Shown: positions 32,935-37,726 of the stretch, in pieces | Position numbering within the stretch: position 1 is the first letter of the stretch | Layout: each line of letters starts with the position of its first letter | Origin: Schlegelella_A sp035493195 | GTDB taxonomy: Bacteria; Pseudomonadota; Gammaproteobacteria; Burkholderiales; Burkholderiaceae_C | Assembly (NCBI GenBank): GCA_035493195.1 | Contig: DATJIM010000041.1 | Location: forward strand, 1-37,726 | Length of the DNA: 37,726 nucleotides | Direction: 5' to 3' | Notes under the pieces: model-generated | The model's database searches: none | Seen by the model: only the letters and a program-made list of their open reading frames with translations | What the model was told of the DNA's origin: nothing | Made by a program: the position numbers and the translations under genes

Positions 32935-33552
32935 TCAGCGCGTCGCCGGGGTGAACGAGAGGTCTCTGAACGCCGTGACGCTGTCGGCCTTGGTCCAGAC
33001 GCCGACCGCTCCGGGACCGGCGATGTGCGCGTCGTCGATCTCGATCCAGCGCCTGCCGTCGAGCGACACGGTGATCCGCGTGCCCGCGAAGTCGGCGCGC
33101 AGCTTGTGCCACACGCCCGCCGCAACGGGCGCGTCGACGTACTTCAGCGTCTTGCGGCTGCCGCGCTCGGTGTAGTAGAGCGAAACATTGTTCTCGAGCG
33201 CGTTGGCGCGCGCGACGTAATAGTTGTCGCCGTCCTTCCAGCGCCAGACGACGCCGCCGGCACGGTCCTCGCGACCGGAGATCGGCTTGAAGGTCGTCTC
33301 GACCGAGCCGTCGGTGACTGCAACGCCGCTCCTGACGCACCACGGGAACGTGCCGCTGCCACTTTGCAGGAGGACGTTCGCGTTGACTTCAGGGTCGGCA
33401 GCGACGGCCCACTTGGGAGCGCCCTTCCCTGTCACGCCGCACATCCAGCCGGCAGGAATCGAGCCGACGGTGTCGCTCGTGAAGTCGAGCGTCTGGGCGA
33501 TGCCCGTCGCGGCGATCGCGGCAGCAGCGGCTCCGACAACGGATGGCTTCAT
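32935..33552 (-). CDS. Secreted concanavalin-A-like (DUF1080/LamG type) protein
   Basis: Protein of 205 residues with signal peptide (MKPSVVGAAAAAIAATGIAQ). The mature part is a beta-jelly-roll of the concanavalin type: LDFTSDTVGSIPAGW at the start, GGVVWRWKDGDNYYVARANALENNVSLYY in the centre, GVWHKLRADFAGTRITVSLDGRRWIEIDDAHI, and GAVGVWTKADSVTAFRDLSF at the end, as in DUF1080 (3-keto-disaccharide hydrolase) relatives. No catalytic residues can be assigned. A very strong ribosome site AAAGGAGGCGAA precedes ATG at 33552, implying high translation. It sits between two chrA genes in the same direction, 11 bases after the second one. Confidence 0.8.
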   Translation of the reverse strand: MKPSVVGAAAAAIAATGIAQTLDFTSDTVGSIPAGWMCGVTGKGAPKWAVAADPEVNANVLLQSGSGTFPWCVRSGVAVTDGSVETTFKPISGREDRAGGVVWRWKDGDNYYVARANALENNVSLYYTERGSRKTLKYVDAPVAAGVWHKLRADFAGTRITVSLDGRRWIEIDDAHIAGPGAVGVWTKADSVTAFRDLSFTPATR

Positions 33553-33563
33553 TTCGCCTCCTT

Positions 33564-34751
33564 TCAGGCGTGGCGGACAAGCGGGTGCACGAGCAGTCCG
33601 ATCAGCGCAGCCGCGAGGACGACGACGGGTTCGGGGAGCTTCTTGAAACGCCAGAGCAAGGCAGCGCTCGCGACCGCGAGCACGGCCGTGATCGAGTCGG
33701 TGATCGAGCGCTGTCCGATGACGACGACCGCGCCCGCGATGGCGCCGATCGCCGCCGCAGTGACGCCGTCGACGAAGGCGACGATCGCCGGGCGCTTGCC
33801 GTGCTTCTTGAAGTAAGGCGCGGGGACGATCGTGAACAGATAGCACGGAACGAAGGTGGCGAGCGCGGCGACGACGGCGCCCCAGAACCCGGCGACGAGA
33901 TAGCCGATGAAGCCGGTCGTGATGACCACCGGCCCGGGAGTGATCATGGCGACCGCGACGGCATCGACGAACTGGCGGTCGGTGAGCCAGCCGTACTCCT
34001 TGACGACGCCGCCGTAGAGAAACGGGACGATCGCGAGCCCGCTGCCGAAGACGAAGCTGCCGGCATACGCGAAGTAGGCGCCGATCTGGCCGAGCTTGTG
34101 CGCGTCGACGGCGTCGGTGCCGAGCCACGCCGCCAAGGGCCCGGCGACCGAATGCAGCCCGCCACGCCGAAGCCAGCGCGGGGGCGCGCGCCACAGCCAG
34201 ACGACGATCCCGGCACCGAGAAAGAGCCACACGACTTCCGATTGCGTGACCACCGTGACGAGCGCGCTCACGGCGAAGATCGCCCAGAGCAGCGCGTCGC
34301 TGCCGATGTTCTTCGCGGTCAGCCTCCAGGCGCTCAGCGCGATGATGCCGATCACCGCTGCGCCGACGCCGTAGAACACCGCCTGCATCCACGCGATGCC
34401 GCCGTACGCCACGTACGCGGCACCGAGGACGACGACCATGACGAACGACGGCACGACGAACGCCGCGCCCGCGAGGGTGGCGCCGAGCACGCGGTAGTGC
34501 ACGTAGCCGAGGTAGATCGCGAGCTGCGCGGCGAGCGGCCCGGGCATCAGCTGCGCCAGCGCGATGCCTTCCTTGTAGTCGCCCTCCGAGATCCAGCGAC
34601 GCCGCTCGACGAGGTCGCGGTACATGTAGCCGACCAGCGCGACCGGGCCGCCGAACCCCCACGTCCCCAAGGCGAGCATGTAGCGCACGAGCTGCCAGCG
34701 GCTGTAGCTCGGCGCCGCGGCCGCGACGGCCTCGTGCGGCTGCGTGCTCAT
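33564..34751 (-). CDS. chrA: Chromate transporter ChrA (second copy)
   Basis: CHR-family efflux protein of 395 residues with two CHR domains. Signatures: LALGTWGFGGPVALVGYMYRDLVERRRWISEGDY with LAQLMPGPLAAQLAIYLGYVHY, and FAYAGSFVFGSGLAIVPFLYGGVVKEYGWLTDRQF with AVAMITPGPVVITTGFIGYLVAGFWGA. Its start overlaps the chrB stop by ATGA (34748-34751), the close coupling seen in known chrBA operons, so it is probably the principal chromate exporter. The sequence is clearly different from the first ChrA. Confidence 0.95.
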   Translation of the reverse strand: MSTQPHEAVAAAAPSYSRWQLVRYMLALGTWGFGGPVALVGYMYRDLVERRRWISEGDYKEGIALAQLMPGPLAAQLAIYLGYVHYRVLGATLAGAAFVVPSFVMVVVLGAAYVAYGGIAWMQAVFYGVGAAVIGIIALSAWRLTAKNIGSDALLWAIFAVSALVTVVTQSEVVWLFLGAGIVVWLWRAPPRWLRRGGLHSVAGPLAAWLGTDAVDAHKLGQIGAYFAYAGSFVFGSGLAIVPFLYGGVVKEYGWLTDRQFVDAVAVAMITPGPVVITTGFIGYLVAGFWGAVVAALATFVPCYLFTIVPAPYFKKHGKRPAIVAFVDGVTAAAIGAIAGAVVVIGQRSITDSITAVLAVASAALLWRFKKLPEPVVVLAAALIGLLVHPLVRHA

Positions 34752-35722
34752 GAGATCGACCGTGCCGCCTCGCGCGCGAAGTGCGCGTACAGCGAATCGA
34801 GGACGGTGCTCATCTCCGCGAGCAGCGCGTCGTCGTCGTCCAGACGCTCGCGTGCGCCAGCCATGACCGCCTCGAACCCCGTCGCCTCGGGCACCGGCTC
34901 GCCGCCGACGTCGAGCTGGTGGACGAGCGCGCCGAGCCTTGCGAGCGCCGGATCGTCGTCGAGCCCGAACGTCGCGACGAGCGTCTCGAACGTGACGCGA
35001 TCGCCGACGTGCGTGAACGTCGCGCCGTCGAAGTCGAATCCGAGCGCACTCTTCGGGCAGTCCGAAGGGCGCGCGAGCCATTTGAACGTCGCGTCGGGAT
35101 CGATGCGCCGGCGGATCAGCCAGGCGCTTGCGACGCGGTCGACCCAGAGTCGCCGCCGCGTCGCCCACGTGCGGCCGCGGTACGCCGCCGGGTCGAGCCG
35201 CGGGATCGCGCCATCGCGCTCGTGCGGCTCGTCGGGCGACAGCACCTGCTCGAGACGGCGATTGAAATCCAGCCATGCCGCTTCGGCCTCGGCGCTCGCA
35301 TCGCCCGGAAAGAAGTCGGTCGCCCGCACGGCTTCGACTTCGCGCTGCAGCCTGCGCTGCAGCCGCACGAGCTCGGTCGGCGTGATTCCCTTGAGCGAGC
35401 GGTTGGCCTCCTTCCAGCTGCGGCGCAGCTCGGCGTACTCGGCACTGCGGTCGAAGAGCGCGCGATACGCGTGCTCCTCTTCGCTCGAGCGCGGCCGCAC
35501 CGCCATCAGCCAGGCGACGCCATCCTCGCGCGTGCACTCGTCGCCGAGCTCGCGCAAGGCCTGCTCGCGTTGCTCGCCGCCGGGCAGAAGGTAGGCGCCG
35601 TCGCGCAAGGCGACGCAGCCCAGGCCCTTCAGCCCGCGCCACACGCGCATCCGCGCCGTCGCGCTGCCGGTCGGCAGCGAGATCACGAGCAGCAGCCAGT
35701 CGGACGCGCGTTCGCTCGGCAT
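34748..35722 (-). CDS. chrB: Chromate resistance protein ChrB
   Basis: Protein of 324 residues. The N-terminal ChrB_N domain (WLLLVISLPTGSATARMRVWRGLKGLGCVALRDGAYLLP, about 8-47) and the C-terminal ChrB domain (RTWATRRRLWVDRVASAWLIRRRIDPDATFKW to FGFDFDGATFTHVGDRVTFETL, about 190-250 onward) are both present. ChrB is a chromate-responsive regulator in characterised operons and may also have an enzymatic role. No signal peptide. It is one base downstream of the ATP-grasp gene stop and overlaps chrA, so it is an internal operon member. Confidence 0.95.
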   Translation of the reverse strand: MPSERASDWLLLVISLPTGSATARMRVWRGLKGLGCVALRDGAYLLPGGEQREQALRELGDECTREDGVAWLMAVRPRSSEEEHAYRALFDRSAEYAELRRSWKEANRSLKGITPTELVRLQRRLQREVEAVRATDFFPGDASAEAEAAWLDFNRRLEQVLSPDEPHERDGAIPRLDPAAYRGRTWATRRRLWVDRVASAWLIRRRIDPDATFKWLARPSDCPKSALGFDFDGATFTHVGDRVTFETLVATFGLDDDPALARLGALVHQLDVGGEPVPEATGFEAVMAGARERLDDDDALLAEMSTVLDSLYAHFAREAARSIS

Positions 35723-35723
35723 C

Positions 35724-36755
35724 TCAGCGACGAGCCTTCAATGCGTCGCGCGTCGCCTCGACGAGGCGAGGGATCGCCGACTCTGGAAAGGGCGACACGC
35801 TGCTGACGTTGATCTCGCACAGCACGTGCCGCTCGGCCTCGTGCCCGCGCCGCTCGCCGAGCAGGAAGTCGACGTCCCAGAGCAGCGGAACGCGGGCGGG
35901 CTCAACACCCACGCGTGCGCAAAGCATCTCGATCCATCCGCCCTCGAGACGGCGCCGCAGGTCCTGGAAGCGCGCATCGTCCGCACCGCTGTAGAGCCGC
36001 GGCCCGGGCGGCGGCGGCGCCTCACCGGCGGCCGGCGGGAAGAGCGCATTGACCGCCTGGTGCCCGAAGCCCGCGACGCGGTCGCCGACCAGGTACGCGC
36101 GCGTCATGCCCTCGACCATGCGCGCCTGCCACGCCTGGTCGATCATGTGACCGCCCGCTTCGAAGTGCGGCCCGAGGCGCGCGACGACGGTTGCGAAGTC
36201 GAGCTCTTCCTCGACCGCGCCGCGCTGCGCATGGCGAAGCTTGTAGCGCCCGATGCCGTTTCGTTCGATGCGCCAGACGCCGATGCCGCTGTGTCCGCGG
36301 TGCTGCTTCAGCACGCGCGGGCCGCTGTCGAGCCGCGCGCGCACGCTCGAGGCGAGCTGGGCGACGTCCGCGACGGCATGGGCGTCGCTGCCAAACGGCA
36401 GGTCGCGGGTATCGACGAGGACGTCCTTGGTGCCGAGCCGCAGGATCGTGTCGGGATGGGCGCTGACGAAGACGCCCCGCGACGCGACGGTGGCGAGCAT
36501 CGCGTCGAGAACGCGGCGCGAACGGCCGCGCTCGATCGGGTTGTGCCAGACGAGAACGCCCTCGACCTGCTCGAGCTGGCGTTGCACGTCGGCGACGAAG
36601 TCGTCGTCGTAGACCGCGGGCTCGGCCGCTACGCCGCCGTCGCGAAACGCCTTGAAGAGTGCGGCGAAGCGGCTCGCGTCGGGGTCCGAACGCTCGCGGG
36701 CTTCGCGATCACCGGGATAGAGGAGCGCAACGCGTGGGACCCGACCGCCTGCCAT
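35724..36755 (-). CDS. ATP-grasp-like protein, Cj0069 family
   Basis: Cytoplasmic protein of about 343 residues resembling the Cj0069/ATP-grasp group, whose members join a carboxylate to an amine or thiol with ATP. Visible parts: VPRVALLYPGDREAR at the N-terminus, VLVWHNPIERGRSRRVLD, LRLGTKDVLVDTRDLPFGSD, a nucleotide-binding strand VLKQHRGHSGIGVWRIE, and the C-terminal metal/ATP residues in LLWDVDFLLG and HVLCEINVSSVSPFPESAIPRL. Start ATG at 36755 is preferred because GGAG lies six bases before it; ATG at 36767 adds four residues. It is the first gene of the chromate operon. Substrates are unknown, and its role in chromate tolerance is inference from context. Confidence 0.8.
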   Translation of the reverse strand: MAGGRVPRVALLYPGDREARERSDPDASRFAALFKAFRDGGVAAEPAVYDDDFVADVQRQLEQVEGVLVWHNPIERGRSRRVLDAMLATVASRGVFVSAHPDTILRLGTKDVLVDTRDLPFGSDAHAVADVAQLASSVRARLDSGPRVLKQHRGHSGIGVWRIERNGIGRYKLRHAQRGAVEEELDFATVVARLGPHFEAGGHMIDQAWQARMVEGMTRAYLVGDRVAGFGHQAVNALFPPAAGEAPPPPGPRLYSGADDARFQDLRRRLEGGWIEMLCARVGVEPARVPLLWDVDFLLGERRGHEAERHVLCEINVSSVSPFPESAIPRLVEATRDALKARR

Positions 36756-36768
36756 CGCCGTCTCCATG

Positions 36769-36805
36769 TTGTAATCTTCGCGACATCACTGTAGCATCAT
36801 CTACA
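36769..36805 (+). promoter_or_regulatory. Candidate promoter and operator in the divergent chromate intergenic region
   Basis: TTGTAA (36769-36774), 17 bases, TAGCAT (36792-36797) form a plausible sigma-70 promoter for the SOD/rhodanese gene. A perfect inverted repeat TGTAG - CATCAT - CTACA (36790-36805) overlaps the -10 box, as an operator for a repressor would. It lies in the short gap before the divergent ATP-grasp operon, which is unusually AT-rich for this genome. ChrB is the obvious candidate regulator. Confidence 0.5.
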
Positions 36806-36833
36806 TAAGACGTCCAGCCCGCAAGGAGGTCCG

Positions 36834-37726
36834 ATGAACGCTCGCTGTCTCGATCTGCCGTTCGACCCGACGACGCTGCACGGCTTGTCGGAAACGCTGC
36901 TTCGAAGCCACCACCAGAACAACTACGGCGGTGCCGTCAAGCGTCTCAACGCGATTCGCACGGAGCTGGCGTCGATGCCGTTCGGCGAGACACCCGGCTT
37001 CGTCGTCAACGGCATCAAGCGCGAGGAGCTGATTGCGACCAACTCGATGGTCCTGCACGAGCTCTACTTCGCCGGCCTCGGCGGCGACGGCGCGACGATG
37101 GCGCCGCCGATGCGCCTTGCGCTCGAGGCCAGCTTCGAGAGCGTCGAGCGTTGGCGCGACGAGTTCGTCGCGATGGGCAAGGCGCTCGGCGGCGGCTCCG
37201 GCTGGGTGCTGCTCTGCTTCCAGCCGCGCGACGGCACGCTCGTCAATCAGTGGTGCGCCGATCACACGCACGGCCTTGCCGGCGGCGTACCCATCCTTGC
37301 GCTCGACATGTACGAGCACGCGTACCACATCGACTACGGCGCGGCCGCGGCGGCGTACGTCGACGCTTTCATGAGCAACGTCGAATGGGCCGGCGTCTAC
37401 GCGCGCTATCGAGCGGCGGTCGACGCGGCAACCGACGCGATCGGAGCGGATGCCGACGACGCGAGCAGCGCGGTCGTCCTCGACGTGCGGCGCGCCGGCG
37501 TCTTTGCCGAGGCCGAGACGATGTTGCCCGACGCGCGCTGGCTCGATCCGGCCGGCGTGGCCGGATGGAGCACAGAGCTGCCGAACGATCGCGCCTTCGT
37601 CGTCTACTGCGTATACGGCCACGAGGTCGGCCGCGCGACTGCGCTGCGGATGCGCTCGGCAGGACTCGACGCACGCTATCTGCGCGGCGGCATCGACGCC
37701 TGGCAGTCGGCCGGCCGGCCCGTGCA
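36834..37726 (+). CDS. Fe/Mn superoxide dismutase-like protein fused to a rhodanese domain (ChrC-ChrE type; truncated)
   Basis: At least 297 residues; the gene runs off the right edge. The first ~200 residues are superoxide-dismutase-like: metal ligands His26 or His27 in LRSHHQNNYGGAV, His75 in SMVLHELYFAGLG, Asp158 and His162 in ALDMYEHAYHIDYG. A rhodanese domain follows from about 210, with VVLDVRRAGVF, the active cysteine Cys259 in VVYCVYGHEVGRATALRMRSAGLDARYLRGG. Very strong GCAAGGAGG ribosome site before ATG at 36834. In Cupriavidus metallidurans and Ochrobactrum chromate loci, ChrC is a superoxide dismutase and ChrE a rhodanese-like protein; here both are one chain. Divergent from the ATP-grasp/chrB/chrA operon. 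Confidence 0.92.
   Translation, partial: MNARCLDLPFDPTTLHGLSETLLRSHHQNNYGGAVKRLNAIRTELASMPFGETPGFVVNGIKREELIATNSMVLHELYFAGLGGDGATMAPPMRLALEASFESVERWRDEFVAMGKALGGGSGWVLLCFQPRDGTLVNQWCADHTHGLAGGVPILALDMYEHAYHIDYGAAAAAYVDAFMSNVEWAGVYARYRAAVDAATDAIGADADDASSAVVLDVRRAGVFAEAETMLPDARWLDPAGVAGWSTELPNDRAFVVYCVYGHEVGRATALRMRSAGLDARYLRGGIDAWQSAGRPV

Noticed and set aside
31667..34751. The two chrA genes as a recent tandem duplication
   Set aside because: Their signature regions differ at many positions and lengths, and another gene lies between them, so they look like separate CHR subfamilies.
1..37726. tRNA, rRNA, CRISPR arrays, insertion sequences or integrase genes
   Set aside because: No cloverleaf with T-loop GTTCGA signature in place, no spaced direct repeats and no transposase or integrase motifs were seen by eye. 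A covariance-model scan could still find something small.

Overview
The window is a dense, very GC-rich stretch of a bacterial chromosome. The order rph, PP2C phosphatase, Ser/Thr kinase | yicC, and gmk-rpoZ-spoT-greB close by, is what I expect in Betaproteobacteria, most likely Burkholderiales. The species cannot be named from the sequence. Genes are packed with many 4-bp ATGA overlaps, and no gene-free stretch exceeds 300 bases. I found no tRNA, rRNA, insertion sequence or CRISPR array.

Layout. (1) 1-4673: start of rph (runs off the left edge), a PP2C phosphatase and Ser/Thr kinase pair, then divergently yicC, a VIT1/CCC1-like membrane protein and an outer-membrane protein. (2) 4708-8345, minus strand: a tight five-gene operon joining an NrtA/SsuA-type ABC importer (binding protein, permease, ATPase) with a SCO1/SenC copper chaperone and a membrane-anchored cupredoxin-like protein. 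(3) 8372-12212: gmk, rpoZ, spoT and convergent greB, the (p)ppGpp and RNA polymerase group. (4) 12282-17981: FMN reductase, malonyl-CoA decarboxylase, a methyltransferase, a SulP transporter with STAS domain, and a haem-oxygenase-like diiron protein. (5) 18042-20768: a hybrid sensor kinase with no response-regulator gene beside it. (6) 21040-29554: a molybdenum region: modA-modB-modC-modE, candidate ModE operators, two different moeA genes (one fused to a periplasmic-binding-protein-like domain), a small hypothetical gene and the Mo-enzyme pair sorA-sorB (sulfite dehydrogenase and cytochrome c). (7) 29712-37726: a beta-propeller protein and a large chromate-resistance region: DUF1259 protein, two different ChrA transporters, a secreted concanavalin-like protein, ChrB, an ATP-grasp protein, and divergently a superoxide-dismutase/rhodanese fusion that joins what are separate ChrC and ChrE proteins elsewhere (runs off the right edge).

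How they fit: molybdate is imported by ModABC under ModE control, the MoeA proteins insert it into molybdopterin, and SorAB uses the cofactor to oxidise sulfite to sulfate. Chromate is a structural analogue of sulfate, so the SulP transporter and the chromate cluster may touch the same oxyanion physiology (inference). The least explained units are the SCO/cupredoxin/ABC operon and the expanded chromate cluster with its ChrC-ChrE fusion.
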